A stretch of 64,000 nucleotides of DNA from Sphingobacterium sp. CZ-2 (GCF_004526235.1 NZ_CP038159.1:496001-560000), one strand, 5' to 3'; positions 18,613-28,106 are shown, counted from the stretch's first letter. Program-made: numbers and translations. Notes: generated by a model not told the origin, from the letters alone.

Positions 18613-20256
18613 TTAACCACCATTATATCCTGGATTCTGTTTCAGATTTGGATTAATGGCCATTTGGGTCTGTGGAATCGGAAAGATTTCCTTGTTCACA
18701 TCACCCGTTGCTTTATGGTCCCACCAAGTTCCAGTGGTGAACTTACCAAAACGGATCAGATCGGTCCGGCGCTTCCCTTCAAAGATAAACTCCCGGCCGC
18801 GTTCAGCCAACAATTCATCCAGTGTAAGGGTTGCGGTTGTATACCTGTTGGCCGTCCAGTCAGCTGCCGCAAAAGCACGTTGACGGCTGGAATTGATCAG
18901 GTCTACTGCCGCTTGATTGGCAGCTCCACCATTCTTACGCATTAAAGCCTCCGCTTTATTGAAGATCACCTCGGTCAAGCGATAGATCACATAATCATTC
19001 TCCTGATAATTCTCGTCGGAGGTAATTCCTGATTTATATTTGTTGAATCGAGCGCCGGAGTTTTCTTCCCCTTCAGCCATGGATCCTTCCGATGTTTTAT
19101 CACCCTCACTTTCCCGACGGATGGAATTCACGAAGGATAACGGTTGTTTGGCATATTCTTCCGTTCCCAGCACCGGTGTGGTCGTCCCGCGTTTGTACTG
19201 TGGTCCGAACAGGAACCAGTCTTTTTTACGAAGATCCTGTGCATTGTAGGCATCGAAGGCTGTAGGGATCACCACAAAGGCATTCCATCCGCCATAACTT
19301 ACGCCCAATGCTTCTTTCATATAATCATAGCCCATAAAGAAGCCTCCCCAATCAAAGGTGAATCCGCCCTTACGGCTGTACTGAAATTGAAAGATCGATT
19401 CTGGATTTGCCGAATTGGTATTGCTGAAGATCGCGTTGATGTTCGGGGATAATTTTGGTGTTCCACCAATCCCGCCACCAGCACCGCTGATCACCTTATC
19501 CGCCGCCGCGATACATTCATCCCACATCGGGGTTCCCGTCCATTTTTGGGCGTTCAGGTAAAGCTCTGACAGCATGGCATAACCCGCCGCACGGTTTACT
19601 TTACCCACCGTTTCTGCATTCAGATCCGGAAGTTTGGTCACTTCTGCTTCCAACTCCGTTTTAATGAAATCGAACACTTCCTTACGAGTCTTGGTCTCCG
19701 GATTTACAGGACTGTTGGCAACTTCTGTCACAATGGGAATATTCCCCCACATGTCCATCATGCGGATGTAATGGTATGCCCGAAGGACCTTCAGCTGTGA
19801 AACCACGGATTGTACCTCTTCCGCTGTCATGCCGATTTTTTCAGCATCCAAGGTACTAATGTCAGCAATCGCATTGTTGACAAATCCTACCCCGGTCCAC
19901 ATGAGGTTCCATGCATCGCGCATCCGGTTTTCCGTTTCTGTCCAGGTGTGGTAGTGCATACGGAAATGGTCTCCACCATCATAACCATGACGACCTTTCT
20001 GTGGCCAAGCAAGTTGATCAGCCGAAAGTTCAGAATGGTAATAGAATGCACTTGCTCCAGTTGGTGCCAACCAGGCCTGCATATGCGTAAATGGACGTAA
20101 GGCCGCCTGCATCACCTCCAGTTTGTTCTTATAGAAAGATTCCTTCTCCAATTTACTGTACATGGTCTCATCCAGGTTGGTACAACCTGTCATCAGACTT
20201 GTCCCAATAAAAAGTGCAGCCGCAAATCGTATCGTTTTTTTATCTAGTAATTTCAT
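18613..20256 (-). CDS. RagB/SusD-family glycan-binding lipoprotein
   Basis: Outer-membrane surface lipoprotein that captures glycans for its SusC partner. From ATG 20256 it is 547 residues with a lipoprotein signal ending LMTGC (C25). The start is fixed by the SD sequence GGAGGG 5 bases upstream; the longer open frame to 20298 would run into susC. Typical SusD features include the TPR-like helical core, LRAYHYIRMMDMWGNIPIV, YLNAQKW and the C-terminal LDELLAERGREFIFEGKRR with TDLIRFGKF. It lies 11 bases after susC on the same strand. Confidence 0.95.
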   Translation of the reverse strand: MKLLDKKTIRFAAALFIGTSLMTGCTNLDETMYSKLEKESFYKNKLEVMQAALRPFTHMQAWLAPTGASAFYYHSELSADQLAWPQKGRHGYDGGDHFRMHYHTWTETENRMRDAWNLMWTGVGFVNNAIADISTLDAEKIGMTAEEVQSVVSQLKVLRAYHYIRMMDMWGNIPIVTEVANSPVNPETKTRKEVFDFIKTELEAEVTKLPDLNAETVGKVNRAAGYAMLSELYLNAQKWTGTPMWDECIAAADKVISGAGGGIGGTPKLSPNINAIFSNTNSANPESIFQFQYSRKGGFTFDWGGFFMGYDYMKEALGVSYGGWNAFVVIPTAFDAYNAQDLRKKDWFLFGPQYKRGTTTPVLGTEEYAKQPLSFVNSIRRESEGDKTSEGSMAEGEENSGARFNKYKSGITSDENYQENDYVIYRLTEVIFNKAEALMRKNGGAANQAAVDLINSSRQRAFAAADWTANRYTTATLTLDELLAERGREFIFEGKRRTDLIRFGKFTTGTWWDHKATGDVNKEIFPIPQTQMAINPNLKQNPGYNGG

Positions 20257-20267
20257 AATTCCCTCCT

Positions 20268-23200
20268 TTAAAAGCCAATATTTAATCCCATCGTCCATGA
20301 TTGCGTCCTCGGATAAAAACCACGCGAATCTATCCCGCCATCAAAACCAGTATCCTGCAGCTCCGGATCGATCCCTGAATAGGACGTAATAGTCGCAATA
20401 TTTCTTGCTGTCAGGTATACATACATATTGCGGATCAACGGGGTCTTGGTTCTGATGTTATAACCTAAGGTGATGTTGTCAATCTTAACAAAGGAACCAT
20501 TCTCTAGGTAGTAATCGGAATACTGTGGATCATCGTTCAATTGATCATGCTTTCCAAAAGCAGACTCAAAAACATTGTTCGGAATCCATTTCTTGTTACC
20601 AAAGAACATGTCGGCCGTATTTAGGATATCATACTTGAATTTTCCTCGAAGGAATACCGTCAGGTCAAAACCTTTATAGGTAAAACGGTTACCCAGGGAA
20701 GCCTGGAATTTTGGTATCCCGTTTCCGATATACGCACGGTCATCGTTGTTCATATCTCCGGCATGGGCGGTGCTGCCATCGGCTTTATAGAAAAGCCATT
20801 TCCCTTCGTCATCGAATCCGGCAAAACGTTTACCATAGAAATTCCCGATCTCGCCGCCTTCTTCCAAACGCATGGCATTACCTAAATTCCCCGGACTAGG
20901 AAGTCCTCCGAATTCCAACCAGTTGCTTTTGAAGATATCGCTGGAAAGTTTCGCCAATTTATTTTTCTGGTAATTACCGGTGAAATCGACCTGCCAGGTG
21001 AAGTTTTCCCTAGAGATTGGGAAAGCGGTCAATTGCAGTTCCACCCCTTTGTTCACCACCTCTCCTACGTTATACCAAATGCTTGGCTGCACATAGGCAG
21101 GCAATTGCGCATTATATTCATACAGAAGGTCGGTGGTCTTCCGATGGTAGACATCCAATGCACCAGTGATCTTGCTGTTTAGGAGCGCAAAATCCAAACC
21201 GATGTTGGTCTCTGCCTTCTGTTCCCATTTCAGATCCGGGTTGGCATTGTTCTCTACACCATAGGTCTGGTAATATACCCCATCCTGTGGGTAATACCCG
21301 CCCGTACCTAAACGGATAAAGGAAAGGTAATTCGGGATCCCTTGGTTACCTGTAACCCCATATCCAGCGCGAAGTTTCAATTCATTGACCACGTCCTTGT
21401 TGCCGAAGAAATCTTCGTTGCTGATGTTCCAACCAGCGGAGATCGCTGGGAAGTTACCCCATTTATTGTTCGCTCCAAACTTAGAGGAACCCTCTCTACG
21501 AAGGATCGCCGTCACGAAATATTTATCCGCATAATTGTAGTTAACCCTTCCAAAGAAGGCGATCAGCGTATTTTCATCCTTGAAAGATCCTAAAGCTGGT
21601 CTAGGGTATTTGGTATTGATGATAGCTGTTCCGGAATTGAAATCCCAATCCAGGAATCCATCGGTGGAAAATCCCGAGTTCGACATGTTGAAATACTCCG
21701 CGGTCATGTATTGGTAACTGTAGCCCAATAGACCGGTGAAGGTATGTACATCGTTGAAGGTTTTGTTATAGTCGATGGTACTTTCGAACGTTTTGGTCCA
21801 GTTCAGGTCGTTACGCTTATAGGCATATCCTGTTCCATCATATTCGGTATCATCCGGCCGTTGGTCCCAATCCAGGATCGACCGATATTGTCGGTCATTC
21901 CAGTTGTCGCGAACGTAGGAACCGAAGGCGGACACGCTTAATTCATCCAATATCTGGAATTTCAAGCGAGCATCTCCGGAGAAGGTCTGCTGGTTTCGCT
22001 CTTCGATCCTATGGGCCAAACGGCTCATCGGGTTATAGTTGTTATATTCTTGTGTTTGATAGTAGGTCCCATCCGGATTCATGATGGGTGCCGTCGGATT
22101 TCTTTGGATAGTCTGCTCAAAATCGCCTGTCTTTCCGCCTAAAAGATTGGCCTTATTGAAATTGGCAGCCAGGTTAGCGGTCAATGTCAAACGGTTATCC
22201 AAACCTGTCTGATTGAAGTTGATACGCCCTCCAAATTGTTCTCTTCCATTCTGTTTGGCAATACCCTTAGCATTTTCATAGTTGAAGGATGCCCGGTAAG
22301 TGGAATTTTCTCCCCCACCACTGGCGATGAAATTATGGAAATGGGAAAAATTGTCCTTATTGATCAGCTCATCGTATAGATCGGTGGAAGCACCAAGATC
22401 AAGATCGGGTTTGTTTTCACCCTGAACGATCAGCTGTCGGAATTGATCGGCACTTAACATGCTAGGTTTTCGGTTGACTCTTTCGGTCTGTCCATAGGTC
22501 ATGTATTCGAATTGGGCGGCTCCTGCTTTCCCTTTCTTGGTAGTGACCAAGATGACCCCGCCATTACCGCGGGTACCATAGATCGCAGCGGCGGAACCGT
22601 CCTTCAGGACATCGATGGATTCGATATCGCCCTGTTTGATCAGATCCAAGTTCCCGCCCGGAATACCATCGACTACAATCAAGGGTGAATTGGTTCCTTT
22701 TAGGGAAGCCATACCCCGTAATTGGATGCTGGTACTGGAATTGGGATTGCTACCTTGGGTACGGGTGATGTTCAGACCGGCCACTTTTCCCTGAACAAGG
22801 TCCATGGGACTACGCATCCCGCCTTTATTGAAATCTTTTTCTTTTACGGAGGCTACAGCAGAGGTGATTTCCTTCCTTCTTTGTGTACCGTATCCGACCA
22901 CCACTACTTCCTCCAGACTTTCTTCTTCGGAAATCAGATTGACATTGGCCATGGTGCCACTAACGGTGACCTCCTGGTTGGCGAAGCCAATATAGCTTAC
23001 CTGTAGGACATCGCCATTTTCGGCGGCAATGCTGAATTTTCCGGAGGCATCTGTTTGGGTGCTGGCATCCTTTCCTTTGACCTTAATGGTAACCCCTGAT
23101 AAGGGTGATCCATTGGCACTGTTCTTCACCGTTCCGGTAACTGTCTGTTGAGCGATTACGGAATTTACCTCAACGGTGGCAGCTTTAGGCATGGCATTGG

Positions 23201-23294
23201 CATACCCATAGCTGCAGGCCAAGAGGGCAAAGCATAAAATACTCCCCCGTACAAAGCCTGTGCGATGATTTTGTTTACTGTAATAGTTCGGCAT
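20268..23294 (-). CDS. SusC/RagA-family TonB-linked outer-membrane transporter
   Basis: 1008-residue TonB-dependent transporter forming a complex with the SusD lipoprotein for glycan import. Order of parts: signal peptide, a carboxypeptidase-D-like beta-sandwich (VTGTVKNSANGSPLSGVTIKVKG, about residues 51-120), TonB box region (EEVVVVGYG, about 135-145), plug domain (SAAAIYGTRGNGGVILVTTKKG) and a 22-strand barrel ending in a terminal phenylalanine (MGLNIGF). The substrate cannot be read from the sequence; the upstream GH76 gene suggests an alpha-mannan or related glycan. Confidence 0.96.
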   Translation of the reverse strand: MPNYYSKQNHRTGFVRGSILCFALLACSYGYANAMPKAATVEVNSVIAQQTVTGTVKNSANGSPLSGVTIKVKGKDASTQTDASGKFSIAAENGDVLQVSYIGFANQEVTVSGTMANVNLISEEESLEEVVVVGYGTQRRKEITSAVASVKEKDFNKGGMRSPMDLVQGKVAGLNITRTQGSNPNSSTSIQLRGMASLKGTNSPLIVVDGIPGGNLDLIKQGDIESIDVLKDGSAAAIYGTRGNGGVILVTTKKGKAGAAQFEYMTYGQTERVNRKPSMLSADQFRQLIVQGENKPDLDLGASTDLYDELINKDNFSHFHNFIASGGGENSTYRASFNYENAKGIAKQNGREQFGGRINFNQTGLDNRLTLTANLAANFNKANLLGGKTGDFEQTIQRNPTAPIMNPDGTYYQTQEYNNYNPMSRLAHRIEERNQQTFSGDARLKFQILDELSVSAFGSYVRDNWNDRQYRSILDWDQRPDDTEYDGTGYAYKRNDLNWTKTFESTIDYNKTFNDVHTFTGLLGYSYQYMTAEYFNMSNSGFSTDGFLDWDFNSGTAIINTKYPRPALGSFKDENTLIAFFGRVNYNYADKYFVTAILRREGSSKFGANNKWGNFPAISAGWNISNEDFFGNKDVVNELKLRAGYGVTGNQGIPNYLSFIRLGTGGYYPQDGVYYQTYGVENNANPDLKWEQKAETNIGLDFALLNSKITGALDVYHRKTTDLLYEYNAQLPAYVQPSIWYNVGEVVNKGVELQLTAFPISRENFTWQVDFTGNYQKNKLAKLSSDIFKSNWLEFGGLPSPGNLGNAMRLEEGGEIGNFYGKRFAGFDDEGKWLFYKADGSTAHAGDMNNDDRAYIGNGIPKFQASLGNRFTYKGFDLTVFLRGKFKYDILNTADMFFGNKKWIPNNVFESAFGKHDQLNDDPQYSDYYLENGSFVKIDNITLGYNIRTKTPLIRNMYVYLTARNIATITSYSGIDPELQDTGFDGGIDSRGFYPRTQSWTMGLNIGF

Positions 23295-23460
23295 GTTAAT
23301 TAACGTTTAGTATATAATTATTTAAAGGTTTATATGTTTCAATGTAATTACTAAAACGGTTTAGTTTTTTAGTAAGATTTGTATCAGATTAGTTACAGTA
23401 AGATTAAAACGCTGGCTAAATAGATTTATTATCCATGAGTTGTTAATTTTTGGAAAAAAT
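23295..23460 (-). promoter_or_regulatory. Promoter region of susCD with a LacI-like dyad
   Basis: AT-rich region directly upstream of susC. It contains CTAAAACGGTTTAG (23351-23364), an imperfect dyad centred on CG and similar in type to LacI/PurR-family operators. I could not find a full TAnnTTTG box on the minus strand, so promoter position is not assigned. Confidence 0.4.
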
Positions 23461-23519
23461 TGGAAAAATTATGTTAAATGTTGAGGTGGAGGGGGTTGGG
23501 TGGTGGTAGGTTGTTGGAA

Positions 23520-23584
23520 ATTGGTTGAGGGGTGGTTGAGCAGTGGTTGAGTGGTGGTTAAGGATTGGTTGAGTGGTGGTTTCC
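23520..23584 (+). repeat. Six degenerate 11-bp tandem repeats, G/T-rich strand
   Basis: Units read ATTGGTTGAGG, GGTGGTTGAGC, AGTGGTTGAGT, GGTGGTTAAGG, ATTGGTTGAGT and GGTGGTTTCC. The GGTTGAG core recurs with an 11-base period. A looser G-rich stretch precedes it from about 23484. The array lies upstream of the susC promoter. The open frame on the other strand is low-complexity and not a gene. Confidence 0.8.
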
Positions 23585-23725
23585 TTCCGAGCGAAAGTAG
23601 GATGAAAGTAATGTGAAAGTATGTAAAATGTATGTTTGGCATATAAAAACACGGTTTAAATATGCTTTAAGCATGATTTTATAGCGAAAATCATAGGTTT
23701 GGTTACTGTTTCTTGTACTTTTCCC

Positions 23726-23916
23726 CGTCATTGCGAATCACTCCGTCATTGCGAGGAACGAAGCAATCTTTGGACTGTGTCATCCTGCGCATCGTCGAAG
23801 GATCTGAACGGTTGCATACGAACAGATGCTTCGACTGCGCTCAGCATGACATGGAGAAAGATTGCTTCGTCGTACCTCCTCGCAATGACGCGGAAAGTAC
23901 CTCCTCGCAATGACGC
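23726..23916. repeat. Nested palindromic repeat, copy 1
   Basis: Outer left arm CGTCATTGCGAGGAACG... (23744-23773) pairs with the outer right arm at 23857-23890. An inner left arm (GTCATCCTGCGC..., 23779-23805) pairs with an inner right arm (23824-23850, ends GCATGAC). Extra outer half-units flank it on both sides (23726-23739 and 23897-23915). It lies just past the 3' end of the GH76 gene and 5' of susC. Confidence 0.9.
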
Positions 23917-23951
23917 TAACCCCTTCAATGAGGTCCTACCCACAAAAAAAC

Positions 23952-25139
23952 CTAAAATTTTAACCTTGCGTTCATTTCCGCCATGGCGGCTTGATCAAGC
24001 AACCATTTCTTATTGTTTTTCCGTTCTCCTTTCCAATCCTTATAGAACAATCCATTCTCATCCTTCAGATTTTCCCAGGCATAATCCAAATTATCCTTAA
24101 AACTCTGCAAATAAACCGGATCCCTATCCACCTGGTACAACTCCACAAATCCCCTCATCATCACCGCAATAAACCAAATATCCGAATTCTTCAATAACCT
24201 GAACCTTTTCCCTGCCCTTTCCTCCTCGTCATGGAAAAAATATCCATGAGCAGATTTCGCAATGGCTTGCGCATCTTCCAAATACCTCTTCTCCTTCCCT
24301 ACTTCATACAACAACACCGCAGCCTGCAACATCTGTCCGGAGTTATAAGGAAATTTCGCCCTTCCGATCTTCCCCGACAAGGTCACATGATCAAAATACA
24401 AATGGTCCGTCGGATCCTGTAGGTTTTTCTTCGTCCAAGCATACAAGGAAACAGCTTGATCCAAATACGTTTTCTTCTTGGTTGCCTGATATAGTTTCAT
24501 CAAAAAAACAACACCTGGTGCATTGGAACAGGTATTCTTTGATTCCTTTTTTTGTTCACACCAATAAATCCCTCCGCCTAATTTATCATCCATCCCGCTC
24601 GCCACAAAGCGCCAGATTTCTTCCGATTTCGCCAAGTACTTTTTGTCTTTGGTAGCTAAGTACAGATCCGCAAAATCTATCCCCAGCCAGACATTATCAT
24701 CGTAAAACCGATCCGATTGCCGTGCCGTTCGTACATAGGAAGCATAGCCCACCGGTGCTCTTTGGTCTATATACTCCTCCAATCCGGTCAATACCTTCAT
24801 ATCGATCTCCTTCCTCTTGGCCTTGTTCTTAGGTTGGCTTTCCAAAAGAGCCACCTGCGCAGATAAAGTACCGGAAAATGGCCAGAGGTAGGAATACGCA
24901 TTCCCTTTCGGAGCGGGTTTATTATCCCCCAGATAACTGGCCTGATAGCCTGCATCAAAAGGATAATTTTCGCGCAACAAGAAACTTCCATTCACCGCAT
25001 AATGGGTATAGATGGAATCCAAAATAATTTGAGCCCTTTGTTGTGGGCTAAGTTTAGCCGGTTTGGGCTGTGCTGACGCAAAGCCCGTATCCAGGATAAA
25101 TAAGAAAAAAAACAGGTTGGTTAGGTTGATTATTCTCAT
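23952..25139 (-). CDS. Secreted GH76-family glycoside hydrolase (alpha-1,6-mannanase-like)
   Basis: 395 residues from ATG 25139, with a signal peptide ending FASAQ. The body is an alpha/alpha toroid. GH76 enzymes cut alpha-1,6-mannan backbones and use two adjacent aspartates; a matching pair is visible in DRFYDDNVWLG. Other family-like stretches are YLWPFSG, GGGIYWCEQ and PYNSGQMLQAAVLLYE. The ATG follows the stop of the GMC gene by one base and has an AAGGA sequence upstream; the longer open frame to 25175 runs into that gene. Co-transcribed with the upstream oxidoreductase. Exact substrate unproven. Confidence 0.88.
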   Translation of the reverse strand: MRIINLTNLFFFLFILDTGFASAQPKPAKLSPQQRAQIILDSIYTHYAVNGSFLLRENYPFDAGYQASYLGDNKPAPKGNAYSYLWPFSGTLSAQVALLESQPKNKAKRKEIDMKVLTGLEEYIDQRAPVGYASYVRTARQSDRFYDDNVWLGIDFADLYLATKDKKYLAKSEEIWRFVASGMDDKLGGGIYWCEQKKESKNTCSNAPGVVFLMKLYQATKKKTYLDQAVSLYAWTKKNLQDPTDHLYFDHVTLSGKIGRAKFPYNSGQMLQAAVLLYEVGKEKRYLEDAQAIAKSAHGYFFHDEEERAGKRFRLLKNSDIWFIAVMMRGFVELYQVDRDPVYLQSFKDNLDYAWENLKDENGLFYKDWKGERKNNKKWLLDQAAMAEMNARLKF

Positions 25140-25140
25140 C

Positions 25141-26856
25141 TTATAAATTTCCTTTTTTAAGTTCTGAAACAGCATGATCTACGGCCCTTGCTGCAAAAGC
25201 CATATAAGTCAGGGAAGGGTTCTGGGTGGATGTCGAGGTCATGCTCGAACCATCCGTCACATATACATTTTTACAGGCGTGTAGCTGGTGCCATTTGTTC
25301 AACATGGAGGTCTTCGGATCCAGGCCCATCCTTACGCCGCCCATTTCGTGGATATCCAATCCCGGTGCCTGCCAGGCATCATTACGTTGGATATTCTTAA
25401 AACCTGCTGCCAGGAACATCTCTTCCATCGTATCGAGATAATCCTTCTTCATCTTATTATCATTATCATCGTAATCAACCGACACCCGCAACAATGGCAT
25501 TCCCCATTCATCTTTCTCCTTTCCATCCAAGGCTACATAATTAGAAGCCTTCGGTATGGTCTCCCCCATCATATGCGAACCCACGCCCCAGTTTCCAAGC
25601 TTCGGGTTGAGGATGGATTCCTTAAGCGAAATCCCTAATCCAGATTCATCCGAATAAGAGGAACGGTAGGCTCCAAAACCAGCAGCATAGCCCCGTAGAT
25701 AATCCGTTTCCTGTTTATGCAGGTTACGGAATCTCGGGATATAACCACCACCGGCAGGGTTCCTACCATCGGTTTTATAATCCAGATAGCCTTCATACTC
25801 CGCAGAAATCCTTGCGCTGTAATTGTGGAAGGCCACATATTTACCCAGCGTACCACTATCATTTCCCAAACCATTTGGAAAACGTTGGGAGGTGGAATTC
25901 AGCAGCAATAAATTGGAATTGAGTGCCGCAGCATTCAGGAAGATTACTTTCGCGAAGAAATCGATTTCTTCTTTGCTGTCCTTGTCGATGACTTTTACCC
26001 CTATTGCCTTCCCCTTGCTTTCATCATATAAAATAGAATGCACGACGGAATTTGGTCGTAAGGTCATATTTCCAGTCTTTGCTGCCCAGGGTAAGGTAGA
26101 GGCATTCGAACTGAAATAACCTCCAAAGGGACAGCCTCGCTGGCATAAGGTTCTATTTTGACATTTCACCCTGCCTTGATCGATGTGAATCTGATTGGCA
26201 TGGGATAGGTGCGCACAGCGGGCAGAGATCACCTTTCTTTCGGGATATTTCTGCTCCACTTGCTGTTTGAAATATTTTTCGACGATGTTTAGCGGATAGG
26301 CCGGTAGGAATTCCCCATCCGGTAATTCCGGAAGACCATCCCTATCCCCTGCAATACCGGCAAAACGTTCCACATGATCGTACCAAGGTTTGATATCCGC
26401 ATAGCGGATTGGCCAATCCACGGCAAATCCATCTCTGGCAGGACCTTCAAAATCAAAGTCCGACCATCGCTGGGTCTGTCTTGCCCAAAGCAAGGATTTA
26501 CCCCCTACCTGATACCCCCTGATCCAATCGAAGGGCTTTTCCTGCACATAGGGATGCTCCTTATCCTTCACAAAAAAATGAGCGGCATCCTCATGAAAAG
26601 CATAGCAACGGTTAACGATCGGGTTTTCCTGTTTTACCGCATAGGGCAGTTCATTCCGATGTTCAAATTCCCAAGGATAGAGGTTCGTGGTGGGATAATC
26701 CTTTACATGTTTCACATCCCTTCCACGTTCCAGGACCAAAGTTTTCAGCCCCTTTTCACACAATTCCTTAGCTGTCCATCCCCCACTGATTCCAGAACCG
26801 ATCACGATGGCATCGTAAGTGCGGTTATCTCGTGTATCTATATTCAGATTTGCCAT
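25141..26856 (-). CDS. GMC-family oxidoreductase (sugar dehydrogenase catalytic subunit-like)
   Basis: 571 residues. The FAD-binding Rossmann motif GSGISGG is at 20-26, with VLERGRD as the second strand. A Cys-rich stretch CQNRTLCQRGCPFGG follows, and the C-terminal GMC domain shows DIHEMGGVRMG and TSTQNPSLTYMAFAARA. It resembles the large subunit of membrane sugar dehydrogenases such as gluconate 2-dehydrogenase and the 3-keto-glycoside-forming enzymes. The small subunit is encoded two bases upstream. No cytochrome c subunit gene is present here, so the electron acceptor is unknown. Confidence 0.9.
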   Translation of the reverse strand: MANLNIDTRDNRTYDAIVIGSGISGGWTAKELCEKGLKTLVLERGRDVKHVKDYPTTNLYPWEFEHRNELPYAVKQENPIVNRCYAFHEDAAHFFVKDKEHPYVQEKPFDWIRGYQVGGKSLLWARQTQRWSDFDFEGPARDGFAVDWPIRYADIKPWYDHVERFAGIAGDRDGLPELPDGEFLPAYPLNIVEKYFKQQVEQKYPERKVISARCAHLSHANQIHIDQGRVKCQNRTLCQRGCPFGGYFSSNASTLPWAAKTGNMTLRPNSVVHSILYDESKGKAIGVKVIDKDSKEEIDFFAKVIFLNAAALNSNLLLLNSTSQRFPNGLGNDSGTLGKYVAFHNYSARISAEYEGYLDYKTDGRNPAGGGYIPRFRNLHKQETDYLRGYAAGFGAYRSSYSDESGLGISLKESILNPKLGNWGVGSHMMGETIPKASNYVALDGKEKDEWGMPLLRVSVDYDDNDNKMKKDYLDTMEEMFLAAGFKNIQRNDAWQAPGLDIHEMGGVRMGLDPKTSMLNKWHQLHACKNVYVTDGSSMTSTSTQNPSLTYMAFAARAVDHAVSELKKGNL

Positions 26857-26858
26857 TT

Positions 26859-27338
26859 TTATGCCTTGATTTTTAACGCCCCATCATACCTAGCAGGAAC
26901 CAGTTCATAGATCAATTTATTCTTCATCACGTATTCGGAATTCTTATAGCCTTGGATACCGCGTCTTTTCAGGATGCGGAGAAAGACATCGTCCTTTGGA
27001 AGACCTTCCAAATAGCTCATCAATTCGGTTTGAGGATTATTTTGAGGTTTAGGCACCGCTTTTAGCCCCTTTAGGAAAGCCTCCTGGTTTTCGGGACTTT
27101 CGCAATCATCGACCATCTTCATGACGAAGAGGTGCAGTTTTAAATCTTTTGCTCCAGGGCTATCGGTTTTGGGGATGATGGTTTCCAACAGTTCTGCCAA
27201 GAGTTCCTCATCGGCCTTGGTCAGTTTGATCTGTTTTAATGCTATGCTGGGGGCTTCCGCGCTGAAGTCGCAAGAGGAAGCAATCCAGATTCCCCCTGCC
27301 AGCACGAAAAACTGCTTTAGCGCCGTCCGTCTATTCAT
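26859..27338 (-). CDS. Gluconate 2-dehydrogenase subunit 3 family protein
   Basis: 159 residues. The N terminus (MNRRTALKQF) has a twin-arginine pair, a hydrophobic stretch and IASSC (C23), so it could be a Tat-exported lipoprotein. The rest matches the subunit-3 family (ELLETIIPKTDSPGAKDL, FVMKMVDDC). Such proteins carry or stabilise the partner GMC flavoprotein, which itself lacks a signal peptide, so export would occur as a complex. First gene of the GMC-GH76 unit. Confidence 0.88.
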   Translation of the reverse strand: MNRRTALKQFFVLAGGIWIASSCDFSAEAPSIALKQIKLTKADEELLAELLETIIPKTDSPGAKDLKLHLFVMKMVDDCESPENQEAFLKGLKAVPKPQNNPQTELMSYLEGLPKDDVFLRILKRRGIQGYKNSEYVMKNKLIYELVPARYDGALKIKA

Positions 27339-27397
27339 AAGTTTATAATCAAGAAACTAAATTTACGAATATTACGGAAAGATAAAAGGCTTACATC

Positions 27398-28048
27398 TTA
27401 AAATAACGAATTTTTTACCTCTGCTAAATCGTTTAAAAGTAAATCAGCATGGTTAAGTCTTTGGCGTTCTACCGCTTGTTTGCTCACGGCTATACAGTAC
27501 AGTCCTGCGTCCTTGGCTGCTGTACATCCGGTACTGGTATCTTCAATGACCACAATCTCTTCCTTGGGTATATTTAGCTTTTCGACCGCCAATAAATAGG
27601 GTTCTGGATTTGGCTTTGGGCTTTCCACCAATTCACGGGTCACGAAAAAGGAGAAATAATCCAATAGTTGATGTTCTCCCAGAACAGTTTGTACGGTAGT
27701 TTGGTAGCTAGAGGTCACCAAGCCTAAAGTAAGCCCTTCTGCCTTTGCTTTCTCTAGGATTTCTTTTGCATGCGGCATTAAGCGGATGTTCTTCATGTTT
27801 GCCTTGGCATAATTGGCCCGTGTTGCGAACCACATATCTTCTTCATCTACCTGAAGCTGATGCTCCCGGTTCAGCATCTCTACATTATCCTTTAAGGTAT
27901 GACCTGCAAAGTCACGGATCCAATCGTCAAAATCGATCTCAAAATCGTAATCCGATTTTAAGATCGGTGCCCAGTTGCTAAAATAAAAGTACTCTGAATC
28001 AATTAAAGTACCGTCCATGTCGAATAGAACAGCGTTGATGTTTCTCAT
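27398..28048 (-). CDS. HAD-family hydrolase, beta-phosphoglucomutase-like
   Basis: 216 residues, HAD subfamily IA. Motif I is FDMDGTLIDSE at the N terminus, motif II is VTSSYQT, the lysine of motif III lies in ESPKPNPEPY and the acidic motif IV is VVIEDTSTGCTAAKDAG. It is closest in type to beta-phosphoglucomutase or sugar-phosphate phosphatases; the substrate is not determined. A TAACTTTG box ends 4 bases before the ATG, suggesting its own promoter and a very short leader. Confidence 0.9.
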   Translation of the reverse strand: MRNINAVLFDMDGTLIDSEYFYFSNWAPILKSDYDFEIDFDDWIRDFAGHTLKDNVEMLNREHQLQVDEEDMWFATRANYAKANMKNIRLMPHAKEILEKAKAEGLTLGLVTSSYQTTVQTVLGEHQLLDYFSFFVTRELVESPKPNPEPYLLAVEKLNIPKEEIVVIEDTSTGCTAAKDAGLYCIAVSKQAVERQRLNHADLLLNDLAEVKNSLF

Positions 28049-28052
28049 GCTG

Positions 28053-28060
28053 CAAAGTTA
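28053..28060 (-). promoter_or_regulatory. -7 box abutting the HAD gene start
   Basis: Minus-strand TAACTTTG is an exact TAnnTTTG match and ends 4 bases before the ATG. No convincing -33 element was found. If used, the transcript would be leaderless or nearly so. Confidence 0.5.
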
Positions 28061-28106
28061 ACCAACACAATATTAACAGACTGTTATTTTAAAAAAACTT
28101 AACATA

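Noticed and set aside
23443-23652. 69-residue minus-strand open frame rich in Thr, Pro and His
   Set aside because: It is the reverse reading of the 11-bp G/T-rich tandem repeats and has no independent sign of coding.
23726-23916. CRISPR array
   Set aside because: The repeats are inverted and nested rather than direct and evenly spaced, spacers are absent, and no cas genes are in the window.
23699-24100. Open frames through nested repeat copy 1 (and similar ones near 42855, 56195 and 60551)
   Set aside because: They translate the palindromic repeat (recurrent phrases such as ERSNL and FVVPPRNDA) and exist at every copy. They are products of the repeat, not genes.
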